Shown here piece after piece: positions 22,137-35,161 of a stretch of 64,000 bases of DNA. The notes below the pieces were generated by a model. It did not search any database and was not told the DNA's origin. It was given only the letters and a program-made list of their open reading frames with translations. Both the position numbers and the translations under genes were made by a program. The DNA comes from Diospyros lotus (Eukaryota; Streptophyta; Magnoliopsida; Ericales; Ebenaceae), in assembly GCF_014633365.1 (NCBI RefSeq), contig NC_068347.1, positions 11,685,655 to 11,749,654 on the forward strand, given 5' to 3'. Numbering within the stretch: position 1 is the stretch's first letter; the number at the start of each line of letters is the position of its first letter.

Positions 22137-23765
22137 ATGGCAAACACTAGAAGCAATCGAAGAACTATCTCTCAAGTTGTTGAACTTCGTCCTCCCTCAC
22201 GAGACTCTCAGTACCCAACAGGAACATACTTTCCATCACCTGACTTTCAACCAGAAGGAAGTATTCAGTCACCTACCCTAGATCCCCAGCAGCAAATGGG
22301 GACCCAGCCACCTTCACCAGGTTTCTAGCACCTGGTGAATTAGTATGAACATCACGATCAGCTTGGCTCTTCACAACAGGCTCCTCTTACTCTCCCGTGG
22401 GCAGACTATGAAACATTACGATAGCAACACATCGAAGGAATGCAGGCTTTATGAGACATGGGGGGATACTTCAAGTTATGGTCCCCGGTTTGGCATTACC
22501 TGTAACGTTAAGGAGATTCACGCCAGAAATTGTGCCACTAAGAAAAACTCAGCAAGGGGATGAGAAAATCAGTTCTTTTCATGAAGCTACACCTTACTCC
22601 CACTCTCACTCCTCTTCCCATCAAGGAAATCATCCAAAACCCCCATTGTGAGGGAATGCCACCTCCCCACAATGGAATAGGGAGTGTGAGCCTAATTACC
22701 AAAGAGAGAAAAGTGATAGGCGAAGCCCTAGAAGAGAAAGGCACTAGGAAGCTATGGCAAGTGCGCCCACAGGAAGAAGGCAAAGCCCCACCAAGGGTTC
22801 GATGCCAAGAAACAAAGGAGTTGACAATCACATCGCGATGAGTATACAAGGTGTCATTAAAAGGGAAATAAAGAAGTTCTCAAATTGAAGAAATTGGTTT
22901 TAGCCATCGAGAAGCAACCAAGAAGGAGGTCCCTATTCATTGAAAACATATTGGAGAAACCACTGCTAAGAAAATTCAAGATGCCTAAAATTACCCCCTA
23001 TGCCGGCAAAGATGACCCTGATGATCATATTCAGAATTATGAATCATTGATGATACTTCATGGAGGGGACGATCAAATTATGTGTCAAGCATTTTCGATG
23101 ACCTTAATTAGGCATGTCTGAACCTAGTTCAATGGATTACTTGAAGCATCCATTTCATTGTTCGAGCATCTAAGAGTAGAATTCATTAAAGCCTTTGTAA
23201 TTAATAGTCGAAAAAAAAAAGATGCGATGCATCTCCTTAGGATTCGACAGGGAGTTAAAGAAACCCTAAGGAAATATGTGGATAGATTTTAGAATTCCAT
23301 TCTTGAAATCCATGACTTACCGCTTGAATTGGTAGTATTTACTATGATGCAAGGGGAACAACTAACATCCTTTTAAGAATCGCTATCATTAGACCCCCCA
23401 AAATCCTTGGCAGATTTATTTGTTAGAGAAAATAGATACATGCTCCACACTGAAGTAATGAGAATAGTGGGAGGAGGTGAAGATAGAGAGCGAAAAAGAA
23501 AAGAACAAGAAGGTGAAGAGGACTTCAATAGGTGACAGGAAATAGCGCAAAGGTCAGACGCCTGCGAGCTCTAATTTAATCATTACGCTCGACTCCGGTT
23601 TTCCATATTAGTAGCGGTGGAAGGATCGGGCCTGATCAGACTCCCGAAGAGAGTTGATCATCATAGGGGAAGGAATTAGGGTGAATACTGTAGATATCAT
23701 AGAACTCATGGCCATTCCACTGACTGATGCCATGAGCTAAAAAATCAAATAAAGACATTTGTGAA
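22137..23765 (+). pseudogene. Tat-B gag
   Basis: The ATG at 22137 opens MANTRSNRRTISQVVELRPP, comparable to the Arg-rich gag start of Tat-C. After frameshifts the core reads MPKITPYAGKDDPDDHIQNY (22981), ALFDQ-like words, FEHLRVEFIKAFV (23160), LRIRQGVKETLRKYVDRF (23235) and a C-terminal YCRYHRTHGHSTD (about 23690) that mirrors the CKFHESPGHTTEQC element of Tat-C gag. Multiple stops are present. Gag would form the particle. Here it is dead, and the whole frame lies on one strand in the same order as Tat-C. Confidence 0.75.
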
Positions 23766-23889
23766 GATATATACAGGAAGAATAGAGGAATAATAGGGAG
23801 CCCCAGAGAAGAGAAGATGGACTTGGGAAGTAGGAAAGATGAAACCCGTGACAGAATGAGGGGAGAAGGGATGACAGACTAGTTGTCCC

Positions 23890-24466
23890 CCTAGATAATA
23901 TACCCACACAACAAGCCATTCATGTTATCTCCAGTAGTAAGACCTTGGCCGGAGACACCTCTTCTTCTCAAAAGGCTTATGCCCGTCAGGCCTACCAGGT
24001 GAATTCAATAATGGAAATACAAGATAATAAAGAGCCAATTATTTTTACTTTTATTGATAAGGGAGATATGATACTCCCCATGATGATTAGATGGTGATTT
24101 TAACTGTCATTGCAAAACACCCCATCAGAAGAATCTTGGTTGATAGGGACAGTTCAATCGACCTTATTTACTAGAATTGCTTTGACTAGGTGTATATTTT
24201 CCATGATCGATTGAAAAAAGTCTCCTATCCACTATACAGTTTATCGGAGAAGCAGTGCCAGTCATTGGTTCAATATAGTTTCCAGTCACGTTGGGTTCTG
24301 ATCCATAGAGTGTGACTCGACAAGCTAACTTCATGGTGGTAAAAACTTCATCAGCTACTTACAATGTAATCTTGGGACGTTCCTTAATGATATGAGGGTA
24401 GTGGTCTCGTTACGTTATTTAGTGATGAAATTCCCGACCCCTCAGGGGGTGGGACAAGTTCATGGG
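23890..24466 (+). pseudogene. Tat-B protease, upstream part
   Basis: Bases 24085-24466 encode VILTVIAKHPIRRILVDRDS, then IDLIY, NCFD and SYPLYSLSE. In Tat-C the same place reads ILVDSGSSVNLLYWNCFEKM. The catalytic Asp-Ser-Gly is Asp-Arg-Asp here, so the protease is inactive. It breaks at 24466 where S3 inserted, after GVGQVHG, and continues at 38514. Confidence 0.8.
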
Positions 24467-26151
24467 TGTGACGCCCCAACCCCACTACTGAGTGCCATCG
24501 TAACCCACAGTTACATTATAGGCTTACATCGAGGGCCGGCTATGCCTTGCTAACATAAAATATTAAAATAATATGGACACCCTGGGTTGGGTCCAGGCTT
24601 CGCCGCCCCCGACTAATGAGAACTCGGGTTTAAAAATACTTGTGCAGCGAAAATTTACCTGATTCTCGAACCTGATTAGACCTTTAAAATATAAATGCAA
24701 TTTCATAAAAAATAAATAAATACCAACACGCCCAACAGTCAAGCATGACCAGTTTACACACTCATAGAGTTACTCATAGAGAGAACTTTAACTTGGTCCA
24801 AACCAAATCTTATTTAATTCACTATCGTCTCCCATAGTCAAATACAGAACATATAAATTACACAAACAACACAAGGCTTGACTCACATTCTTATCGCCCG
24901 CAATCACTGTTAACCGACGACTCTTCTATCAATACCGCTTTTCCTTTCTTAGATCCCGAACCATCTATTGGGTTAGTGGGAGTAAAGGGGGTGAGTCTGG
25001 GGACTCAGTAAAGGTAATATGCAATACAGTAAATTAATAAGCATGACATCATAGACAAAAATGAAGTGCAGCATGCATGCAAGCCCGTCCACTGCACCTA
25101 TCTCAGGCTCTAGGTGGCCCCTAGTGGTTTCCTCTATGACCCCATCCTAGGACTCTCATGGTCAACAATCCACTGCCCCATGCCTAGGCACTTCCTCAAT
25201 ATCTTATGCAAGCCATGACACAAATAATTTACACAAAGTATATTAAACCCTTACCTTACAATATTAGCCGCCTACTCTTATTAAGCGTTCCGACCTTTTG
25301 CCTTAATAGCTTGATAATATTTTTCCATAACATCGAATCACCAATGTCATTTCTCAATATTCCTTTAACATAAATTATCATAAATTAATGTAATAAGACA
25401 CATGAATAATTCCATTAAATACTGCTGAGTTAATCTTAAATATATATCACTTACACATTCCTTCCTTGCCCTCACGACTAACTCTTCTCAGAAAATCCTT
25501 TCTGCCTTTCTTGCTCTTAATTCACAACTAACCTCCCTATATATAGAGTCTTGGCCGCCCCCTGCTACATTTTCACCGTGGGTTAAGCCCACTGTTTTCA
25601 TCACAAAGCATGTTACTTGGCTGGAGATAGATCCTTGGAGGCCAAGATTACATCAGAGGCTGCCATGTGGCAGCAAAAGGAGGGAAAATAATGGCTGGGT
25701 GGCTAGGGAAAAGCTCCAGCAGCGCCGCGTGGTGCGGCGAGGCCACCACTCCATACATATACATATTATATTTGGAGCAATTCTCGGCCATGAACTTCTC
25801 AGAAGCTTGACCAACACGCCTATGCATACATCATATATTATATCTTATCTATATATTATATTATGCTTTCCTTCCACTCCATTCCATGTGCTTGCAATTT
25901 ATTTCAATGTGCACCATAGATTCTCATCCCTTGGTTGACGCCCACGGTTACCAATATATATATTCTTTATATATAATATATTATATCTATATAATATACT
26001 ATATTAATATGAAAATTATTTACTAAAAATCCCATTTAGGGATTGCTTTAATTGCTACTATACCTTAACTCCAAATTAATAATTATTGAGATACTTAAAA
26101 CTCATAATTAATGACTCTAAATTACTCGATAAGGCCGATTTCGTCCCTGCG
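24467..26151 (-). repeat. Solo LTR S3, left part
   Basis: It starts TGTGACGCCCC. Together with 38151-38513 it forms an LTR of about 2.05 kb ending GATGTTACA. The target duplication ATGGG is perfect (24462-24466 and 38514-38518). Chr-E has inserted in it. A minus-strand TATA-like box (complement of 25538-25546, TATATATA) and the general layout match the other long TGTAACACCCC-type LTRs. It has no gene. Confidence 0.85.
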
Positions 26152-28319
26152 TGTAACACCCCAAATTTCTTGAGCGTGTTATATCTTAGGATTTCGGGAA
26201 TATAAAATTTTTTTATATCACAATAGCTGTCATACATCACAAAATATCCCAAAAATCCAAATTTACACCTTCTCAGCTTAACAAACCCAATAATCAAATA
26301 GCTAAGACAGGCGTTAAAATCTCGAATGTGGAAGCTAGATAGAACCTGATATGGTTCACAACCATAATACTTTATTTATCATAAAATTGTTCAAGACGTC
26401 TACAAAATATATTACATGGACATCATCAAGTGATAACCGAACATCTTAAACATATCCAAAATTACATAGGTTTACACATAAACATAGATATGATAAACAT
26501 GCTACAGGCAGTAAAGTAAGCTTATCCTTCAGCTACCTCCTTTCCCTTAGAGCTGCCCGTCAAACCTAGAACGTTTGAATATTCCAAGGACATAGTCCAA
26601 TTAGAAGATGAATCTTCTAGTGAGAAACTCCAAAAACAGTTTATATAGATGCATGATCAGGTATAAAATGTATGAGAAGACAACGAAAACTACTCCAAAG
26701 TGCCTCGTGAACACGTTAGTCTCCTCCAACGAGAGCTTTCTCAATGGCGCACGCATAGCACCTCTCGGGAGGTCCCTAACCATGTCACTTCGGCCCGACC
26801 TCATAGCACTCATGCAAGCACCGCATTTGTTGTTCTTTAGGTTCACGGTATTTCCCACGAGAGCTTTCTCGATGGCGCACGCATAGCGCCTCTCGGTGGA
26901 TATCCGACTTTTGCCCTCGGCCAACAACAAATAGGTACAATAGTATGGCCACACGAATTTTATAAATGTAATAGTTAAAAAGTCAATATCATATATTTTT
27001 CAGAAAAATACATTTCATATATGCAACATGATTTCACGTAAGAGAATAACAACCGTTTATGTATAAGAACTTCACAAAACATGTCTCATGCAATAAAAGT
27101 CTCTCATAAGAGAATAAAAAATAGGATTTGGAGTATAGGAGTCTCACCTTGTTGGTTTATTTCTTCGACAGTATAATTTAACAGCAAACGGCCTAGGTTT
27201 CTGCAGAAAACATGTGTTTTGGTAAACCTAACCTTAAATATTTTTATATAGGGTTGAAGGGTATTAAATTAGGGGCATAATTGGAAAATTTCATGAAAAA
27301 AGCACTTCTCACGTGCCCCAAGAATTCTATTCATGTGCCCTCACGCGCAGCTATTATTCGACGCGTGTATCTCACGCGCTGCACAGCAGTCTCGGACTGC
27401 TTCGCCTCGGGTTGGTATTTCGGCCATAACTTCCTCGTTTTAACTCCGATTCGACCCCGTTTGAACCTACGCGACCCTTTCTTCTCGCTCTACAGGATTA
27501 TCAAAAAAATTGGACTTACCTCACTTTTTTGCTAACTGATTATGGCAAACTCCAGCGAAGACCCGCAACTCCGACGAGGCTCGTTCTCCGCCACTTCTTC
27601 GCCGCTTTCTTCCCGTCTTCTTGCCGAACTCCCTTCTCTCTCTCTAGAGAAAGTTCCTCCTCTTAGAGTGCTTCACTCCTGAAATTTGGTTGGAATGATT
27701 TGAGAAGAACCCATGGTGCCTTTTTATAGATTTCTCTAACCAATTACATTATGCCACTTGTCAAAATCTTAGCCATGGACTCCAAAGACTCAAAGCCATA
27801 ATTGAGTGGCTTTTGAAATCCAAAACTAGAATGAATTGAACTTTTGGAATCCAAGCTAAAACCCCAAAATTCTTTCAAATAACACTTTGACCCTTATTTC
27901 AAGTCCTCAACTTTAATATTTTGCCACATAAGCTCTTAATTTTATCCTTATTTCGTTTGGATAATTCTCTAATTACAATTACACCCTCAAACATCAAATT
28001 TATCGAGATACTTAAAATCCCAAAATTAATAACTCAAAATTACTCAATATATATGATTTTTCGGAAGCCCCTTACCATCATTCGGTCTTTTTAGGGTACA
28101 ACTTAGCTTAACCGAAAGTCATTTCTGATTTGATTTCTTTCAGTGTCATAAATCTCGCCTCGAGACGCTCATAAAAAATATATCTTTAACCTTAGGTATC
28201 TAAGCTCTAGGGTATTCCCTACGACTAATTCGGTCACTCGTTGCCAATTCAAACATATTTTCGGTATTTTAAACTCACTTAAAATACATGGCATCTTCAC
28301 AAATATATAGGGTATTATA
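26152..28319 (-). repeat. Chr-E 3' LTR (left), 2168 bp
   Basis: It runs from TGTAACACCCC to GGGTATTATA on the plus strand. It has a minus-strand TATA box (CTATAAAAAGG, complement of 27719-27729) and a CACGTGCC/CACGCGC-rich patch at 27305-27385, about 340 bp downstream of the TATA in element direction. A repeated 'acgagagctttctc.atggcgcacgcatag' unit occurs at 26718 and 26858. In the 5' LTR that unit is disturbed by Cop-H. Confidence 0.9.
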
Positions 28320-28332
28320 TTCTCCCCTCCTT
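28320..28332 (-). other. Chr-E polypurine tract
   Basis: The complement reads AAGGAGGGGAGAA directly before the 3' LTR in element direction. It is the plus-strand priming site. Confidence 0.85.
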
Positions 28333-28437
28333 AAAAGAATTTTGTCCACGAAATTTGAAACATACTCAAAATTATTGAAGGTTAAATAATTATTGTATTC
28401 TAGAATACAATTTCTGGAAGAAAATATAAAAAATTCC

Positions 28438-29202
28438 CTACTCTATTTCCATTTCCTCGAACAGATGAGGATATTTCTTCCTAATTGTTTCCTCAAGTTC
28501 CCATGTTGCCTCGTCATCCGAGTGCTTTCCCCACTGAACCTTCACTAACTGTATCTCTTTATTTTGCAACACTTGAGTTCGGCGATCTAAAATTGCTTCA
28601 GGTGACTCCGGGTAGGTCAAGTCATTCCTTAGCTCAATTGTCTCCACCCGAACTCCAAGGGTTGGATCTGGCACATGCCTTCGAAGTTGGGAGACGTGGA
28701 ACACATTATGAATCCCGGACAAGCTAGGTGGAAGCTCCAATCGATAGGCTAAAGGTTCGACTCTTTCTTCAATTGGATATAGTCCTATATACCTTGGCTT
28801 CAGCTTTCCTTTACCGCTTCCACGTGTCACCAAATGTTGGGGTGACACCTTGAGATACACTAGATCTCCGACCTCAAACTCTAGATCCCTTTTTCTTTGA
28901 TCAGCATAGGATTTTTGTCGGCTTTGCGCAGCTCGGATCCTCTCTTGGATTATTCGAATCTTATCAGTAGTCTACTGCACAAGTTCGGGCCCCAACATCT
29001 GTCGTTCCCCTACTTTGGTCCAACAGATAGGCGATCGACACTTTCTTCCATACAAAGCCTCATAAGGAGCCATCCCAATGCTGTCGTGGTAACTATTGTT
29101 GTACGTGAATTCTACCAATGGCAGATGCTCTTCTCAATTTCCTCCAAAATCAAGGGCACAAGATCTCAACATATCTTCAAGCGTTTGGATTGTCCTTTCT
29201 GA
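28438..29202 (-). pseudogene. Chr-E integrase C-terminus with chromodomain
   Basis: The minus strand carries the end of integrase: [20 protein letters not shown] (29240-29180, holding the catalytic Glu), then FTYNNSYHDSIGMAPYEALY, KSYADQRKRDLEFEVGDLVY and KLKPRYIGLYPI. It closes with a chromodomain-like tail: ESPEAILDRRTQVLQNK, VKVQWGKHSDDEATWELEET and KYPHLFE. The open part 28860-28438 is 140 codons. In related elements the chromodomain tethers integrase to particular chromatin. Frame changes near 29200-29240 and a TAG near 28975 interrupt the protein. Confidence 0.85.
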
Positions 29203-30566
29203 TTGCCCGTCAGTCTGGGGGTGATAAGCCGTACTCAATTTAGCTAGGTCCCCATGCATTCCTGTAAACTCTCCCAAAATCTCGAGGTGAACCTCCGGTC
29301 CCGATTTGAAACTATACTTACTGGCGCACTGTGGAGTCGTACGATTTCCTTCATGTACTACTCTGCAAATTTTCGTACCGGTTGATCCATCCTCGTAGGC
29401 AGGAAATGCGCTGACTTTGTCAACCTGTCTACCACCACCCAAATGGCATCATAACCCCTTCGACTCTTCGGAAATCCTGTCACGAAATCCATCGTGATAT
29501 GTTCCCATTTCCACTCAGGAACTTCCAAAGGTCTCATCAACCCTGTGGGTTTCTGGTGCTCAATCTTTACCCTTTGGCATATATCACATTGTGCCACCCT
29601 TCTAGCCACACTAGTCTTCATCCCTGGCCACCAATAGATTTCTCGAAGATCTTGATACATCTTTATGGCTCCTGGGTGCACAGTATACTTAGCTCTGTGG
29701 GCCTCATCCAAAATTTTCTGTCTCAACTCCCGAAGGTTTGGCACGTACACTCTACCTCGAAACCTGAGAATGCCATTTCGCATCTCAAAATATGAACTCT
29801 TGGGCTGGCCTTGCTCATCTACCCATAGACATATATGTCGGTCACTTCCACTAGCCTCACATATCTTGGTCTCCAGATCCATCCAAACCGCCAGGCCAGC
29901 TACTACGATAGAAGATTCCTTCGGCACTACACTCACCGTCATCAGGCTAAAAGCCTCAATCAGTAGCCACTCTTGGGCCATCAACCCGGCCATAACAGTA
30001 GGCACAGTCCCACTCAAAGCATCGGCTACCACATTGGCACGCCCCGGGTGATACAAGATGGTGCAGTCGTAGTCCTTCAAGAACTCCATCCATCGTCGCT
30101 GCCTCATGTTCAACTCTTTCTGTGAGAACACATACCTTAGACTTTTGTGGTCTGTGAATACATTAAACGTCTCTCCATATAGGTAGTGCCTCCATAGCTT
30201 CAGAGCATATACCACCGCTGCCAGCTCCAAGTCATGCGTTGGGTAGTTTACTTCGTGTCTTTTCAACTGGCGTGATCCATATGCGATCACCCGACCATGT
30301 TGCATCAATACACAGCCCAAACCAACCTTCGAGGCATCGGTGTATACAACATATCCACCGGGCCCACTAGGCATCGCTAGCACAGGTGCCAAGGTTAATC
30401 TGTCCTTAAGCTCTTGAAAGCTTTTCTCGTACTTTACAGTCCATTCGAACTTTACCTCATTTCGTATGAGCTTCGTCATAGGTGCAGCTATTTTCGAAAA
30501 CCCTTCCACAAATCTTCGATAGTAGCCTGCCAATCCCAAAAAGCTTCGTACTTTAGTCACGCACAT
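29203..30566 (-). pseudogene. Chr-E RT thumb, RNase H and integrase core
   Basis: The 402-codon open frame 30566-29358 begins in the RT thumb (VRSFLGLAGYYRRFVEGFSK). RNase H follows: VVYTDASKVGLGCVLMQHGR, HDLELAAVVYALKLWRHYLY and VFTDHKSLRYVFSQKELNMR, with its acidic residues visible. Then come the integrase zinc region (HRAKYTVHPGAIKMYQDL and CDICQRVK) and the core start ([33 protein letters not shown]). The second catalytic Asp ([12 protein letters not shown]) lies at about 29300 in another frame, so one shift separates it. There is no TAG at this motif, unlike the three Tat elements. Confidence 0.88.
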
Positions 30567-30581
30567 TAGTTGCTTCCATCC

Positions 30582-31995
30582 TCAAACAGCCTCAATCTTA
30601 GCTGGATCCACTGAGATTCCTTCAACTGAGATCACATGCCCAAGAAATGCCACTTGGGATAGCCAGAACTCGCACTTCGAGAACTTGGCATACAATTGGT
30701 GTTTCCTGAGGGTTCCTAGCACTATTCTCAAGTGCTCTTCGTGGTCACTTTCATTTGAAGAATACACCAATATATCATCTAAGAAGACGATCACAAATCG
30801 ATCCAGGTAGGGCTTGAATACCCTATTCATAAGATCCATAAATGCTGCTGGAGCGTTAGTTAATCCGAATGGCATTACAAAGTACTCAAAATGGCCATAC
30901 CTCGACCGAAATGCCATCTTCAAAACATCATCTGGTTTAATTCTCAGTTGATAATATCCGGATCTCAAATCAATCTTCGAGAACACCTTCACTCCCTATA
31001 GTTGATCAAACAACTCGTCTATCCTTGGAAGTGGATACTTGTTCTTTACCGTGGCCTTATTTAGCTGACGGTAGTTAATGCACATCCTTAGACTCCCGTC
31101 TTTCTTCTTTACAAATAACACTGGTGCGCCCCATGGCGATGTGCTTGGCCTAATGAACCCCTTATCAGTCAACTCCTGTAATTGACTCTTCAATTCTTTC
31201 ATCTCCGCCGGAGCCATTCGATATGGCGGAATTGATATCGGTTGGGTTCCTGGAACTAACTCAATTGAGAACCCGATTTCGTGAGGTGGAGGTAGTCTGG
31301 GTAATTCTTCTGGAAACACATCATCATAGTCTCGTACCACTTGCACCTCATTGAGTTTCGGTACCTCTCTTTCTTCTAATTGAGCATAAGCTATGAATCC
31401 ATGAGCTCCTCGGCTCAACAGCTTTGTTGCCTTCATTGCCGAAATCATCTTTATGACCTTGGGTTCGCCTTGTCCTCGAAATTTGACCCACCCTCCCTCG
31501 GGTTTTCTTATGGTCATTATCTTCCTACGACAGTCTATATTGGCGTCGTACTTGGACAAAAAGTCCATCCCTAAGATTATGTCGAAGTCATATACTTCTA
31601 ACAGAATCAGATCAGCCTGGAACCGAACATTACTCAGGCTAATTTCACATCCCCTCACCATTTCTGAGGACTTCATACTTTTACCCATAGGTGTTGAAAT
31701 CACCATAAGACACCCCATAGACTCGGTTTCTACTCTCAAACTCTCAGCGAAAGCATGCGATATAAAAGAATGAGTAGACCCTGGATCTATCAATGCATGC
31801 ACAGGAGTATCCAAAATGAAGAGAGTACCTTGGATAACTGCAGGGTTTGCTTCCACGTCTTCTTTGGTCAAATTATAGACTCGCCCCTATCTGGTCCCTT
31901 TTCCTTCTTCAATCTTTAGCGGCTGCTCTTTTTTCTTCGAGCAATTCCTCGAGATGTGCCCGTGCTAGTTACAATTGTAGCAAATCACATTCACT
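30582..31995 (-). pseudogene. Chr-E protease and reverse transcriptase
   Basis: The frame 31871-30996 (291 codons) starts with protease: [20 protein letters not shown], where the usual Asp-Ser/Thr-Gly is Asp-Pro-Gly, then [16 protein letters not shown]. After a linker with [21 protein letters not shown] begins with [20 protein letters not shown] and [21 protein letters not shown] stop near 30994 precedes the second piece (136 codons): [40 protein letters not shown] and the active-site [10 protein letters not shown] near 30770. Few stops are present, which fits a young copy. The altered protease triad suggests the encoded polyprotein could not mature. Confidence 0.9.
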
Positions 31996-33014
31996 GGTGC
32001 TGCTGCTATGGCCTTACCTTCTTAGACCATTCCCTTTAAGCAATTTCTAGAAGTATGCCCGGGTTGTCCACAAGTGTAATAGACAATGCTTTGGCCATCG
32101 CACCTCTTGCCTGGGTGCCTCTTCTTGCATTTAAAGCATGCCCTTCCCTTTTTCACGATCTTCCCATCCCGAGGTCCCATAGTCGAGTGGGATTTCTCTA
32201 ATTGTCCTCCAATTTGAACCGTCGTGGCCTTTAGTTCTGCCACTCGTGTCATATTCTCCTTTGCGGTCATAGCTTTGAAAACTATGTCTGCATAAGACTC
32301 CACATGGACCAGGCTCATCAGCTGTTGAAATTCGATTCGCAAGCCTTGCAAGAATTTTCGTCCCTTCTCCACATCGTCCATCCCGTACAGCGGCATATAC
32401 TTGATTAACTGCAAAAATTCAGCCTCGTATTGTGTCACAGACATATTTGGTCCTTGGCGTAAGTTCATAAACTCTCAAGCTCTAGCCAACTTCCAGCAAA
32501 TGGGAAAGAATTTCCCGTAGAACAGTTCCTTAAACCGTTCCCATGACATCTGGGGTGCCTCCCCCAATTCTACATCTGTTGTTGACCCCTGAGATCCTGT
32601 TCGGTTAGGTATCGCTCGCTGCATAGACCTCCACCATTGGGCAGCTTCCTCTTCTAGCATATAGGTTGCACACTCTACCTTGTCCTCATTCAGGATTCTC
32701 AATCTTTGTAGGATCTTCTAGGTCTGGTCCAACCAATATTCACTGATTGTGGGGTCATTTGCCAGTTTTCCTCGAAACACTGGCAAGTTTTGTTGTAGAT
32801 ACCTCTCCAAGGAATCTACTCTTCTTTACTCGGGCTGTAACTCCAAAATTCGCCCAGCCATGCCTTCTAGAATTCTCTCGATCCTATCAATCCGGTCTTC
32901 ACCGAGGTCAGCTCGAGCATCTCTTTGACATTCCACACCACCTCCTGGGTGTGGGTTGGTGTTTCTTTCTTCTCCATTGCCTCTCTCACACCTGTTCTTT
33001 CTTGTATTAACCAT
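31996..33014 (-). pseudogene. Chr-E gag with zinc knuckles
   Basis: The likely start is the ATG complementary to 33012-33014 (MVNTRKNRCERGNGEERN), because sequence beyond 33037 is the inserted S4. The order is a basic N-terminus, LQQNLPVFRGKLANDPTISE, the gag core (TYMLEEEAAQWWRSMQ, MSWERFKELFYGKFFP, NMSVTQYEAEFLQLIKYMPL), then CFKCKKRHPGKRC, YYTCGQPGHTSRNC (Cys to Tyr at the first ligand) and CYNCN.HGHISRNC with a stop inside. Stops near 32826, 32700 and 32470 break it into four pieces. Gag packages RNA in the cytoplasm. Confidence 0.85.
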
Positions 33015-33037
33015 CTGGCAAGAAGACAGGGGGATCT

Positions 33038-34244
33038 TGATAGAGCGCATATTTTCATATTATTTTGCCCTCATATTTAGTCTTTTTGCACGTTAGTTGT
33101 GTCATTTTATTCATCTTGATTTTATTTTATTTTATTTTATTTTGGACAGATTTGGGCTTCCTGGGTCAAGAGGAATTTTGATGGCAAGAAGGGAAACAAG
33201 GAGATTGGAGACAAAGAAGCAAAAGTGTGCTGACAAATTTGACCTCCTGTGCTTCTTTCAAATTTTTGGCCAAGTTATAATCCTAGAACGTGAATGATTT
33301 CTTCATAGATATTGTAGAGAACTTCTTGGGATTTTTGTAATGGTATGGTTTGTCCAAATCCGAGTTCGTTTGGGCCTCCAAACATCGCTTCAAAGTTGGG
33401 GCCGAAAAGTTGGGTCAAATTAGGAAAGCTGCACAGATGCTGAATCTTTACAAGGCCATAACTTGGGCGTCCGATATCCAAATCAAGTGATTAAAAAGCC
33501 CAAATTCATCTACTCTTCCTGATCTACAATTTTTATGAAGGGGCTGAAGCCCAGAACGCATGTTATCCTATTCGAAATCAGATGTGAAGTTTCGGTAACC
33601 TAGGGTTTCCTCCCTAAGCTCTATTTAAGCACATTAAGAGGCCATTAGGGGAGGATTATTCTTTTCTCATGTGAACAGTAGCCAATTTTCCTTTTCTCCA
33701 TTGTTCTTGTCAAGATGGAAGGCTAAGGATTTTGTAACCGGTTGCATGCCATACTCCTTATCCGGTTTGAATCTTTGGACGTTTTTGTATATCTGTTTTC
33801 ATCTTTAATCTTATGGTTTTGTTTCTTTGCTTCTTCTCAAGTGTGTATGTATTTTATACGATCGTATGAATGCATGCATGATGATTGGGCAGATTTGACT
33901 AATAGGCTCGACTGGGGTATTGGTTTGCAAGAAACAACATAAACTTAGTGGGCGATTGTTCATGTCGGTTTCAGATCTGTGTGCTAAAAAAATTGAAACT
34001 TGTATATTGATTAAGAAGATCTTCTGTGATTTTTATATTTGTTTCAATTTAGTCTTCGGCGATTGTCAAGAATTTTTTTTAGATCTGGGGATTAAAGATA
34101 AATAGGGTCTTTATATGGTGGATGATGATACCCGGGTAGGGAGGAAAGGTTGCAACTGGTTGCATCTCGGTTTACTGTGTTCTTGTTTATTTTGTTTTTT
34201 GTTTTTCATCAAAAAAAACCCCCCCGTTTAGTCTTGTTTTGACA
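33038..34244 (+). repeat. Solo LTR S4 (1.2 kb) inserted at the Chr-E gag start
   Basis: It begins TGATAGAGCGCATATTTTC and ends GTCTTGTTTTGACA. The target duplication GATCT is perfect (33033-33037 and 34245-34249). A TATA-like CTCTATTTAAGCAC at 33619-33632 gives plus orientation. A TTTTA microsatellite lies at 33118-33143 and a poly-A/poly-C junction at 34210-34225. The family differs from all other LTRs here and has no palindrome cluster. It sits 24 bp upstream of the Chr-E gag start codon. Confidence 0.88.
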
Positions 34245-34491
34245 GATCTGTTTGAGGTTCGTTGGGAGACGACTTTGGGTTGCACCCTTATTGCAAATCC
34301 GAATCATTATTCATCTAATCTATCGGTGTTCGACAGCCCGACCAGATCTATTAATTCATCACGACATGACACAATTCAATTTGAATAAGCAACAAGAGTA
34401 TGCCACTAAATATTTTAAAAATCCTAACCTAATTCCCAAAACTTATGGTGGCTTTACTCATCTAGCCACATGCGAACTTTTCCTTAGGTTC
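34245..34491 (-). other. Chr-E leader between primer site and gag
   Basis: In element direction this is the 5' untranslated leader. It joins to the gag start once S4 is removed. No frame with a known domain is seen. Confidence 0.6.
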
Positions 34492-34503
34492 GCTCTGATA
34501 CCA
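34492..34503 (-). other. Chr-E primer binding site, initiator tRNA-Met
   Basis: The complement reads TGGTATCAGAGC, an exact match to the usual plant initiator tRNA-Met primer site. It is two bases from the 5' LTR end. Confidence 0.93.
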
Positions 34504-35161
34504 ACTGTAACACCCCAAATTTCTTGAGCGTGTTATATCTTAGGATTTCGGGAATATAAAATTTTTTTATATCACAATAGCTGTCATACATCACACAATA
34601 TCCCAAAAATCCAAATTTACACCTTCTCAGCTTAACAAACCCAATAATCGAATAGCTAAGACAGGCGTTAAAATCTCGAATGCGGAAGCTAGATCGAACC
34701 TGATATGGTTCACAACCATAATACTTTATTTATCATAAAATTGTTCAAGACGTCTACAAAATATATTACATGGACATCATCAAGTGATAACCGAACATCT
34801 TAAACATATCCAAAATTACATAGGTTTGCACATAAACATAGATATGATAAACATGCTACAGGCAGTAAAGTAAGCTTATCCTTCAGCTACCTCCTTTCCC
34901 TTAGAGCTGCTCGTCAAACCTGAAACGTTTGACTATTCCAGGGACATAGTCCAATTAGAAGATGAATCTTCTAGTGGGAAACTCCAAAAACAATTTATAT
35001 CGATGCATGATCAGGTATAAAATGTATGAGAAGACAACGAGAACTACTCCGAAGTGCCTCGTGAACACGTTAGCCTCCTCCAACGAGAGCTTTCTCAATG
35101 GCGCACGCATAGCACCTCTTGGGAGGTCCCTAACCATGTCACTTCAGCCCGACCTCATAGC

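Noticed and set aside
22538..22849. Minus-strand frame of 103 codons, Ser/Arg/Leu-rich
   Set aside because: It overlaps the decayed Tat-B gag on the plus strand and has no domain.
29499..30051. Plus-strand frames of 98 and 128 codons
   Set aside because: They are the opposite strand of the Chr-E RNase H and integrase.
33118..33143. TTTTA microsatellite
   Set aside because: Ordinary simple repeat inside solo LTR S4.
34492..34503. Match to a tRNA-Met end
   Set aside because: Only the 12-base primer site is present. No cloverleaf or rest of a tRNA gene surrounds it. The same applies at 17946 and 63080.
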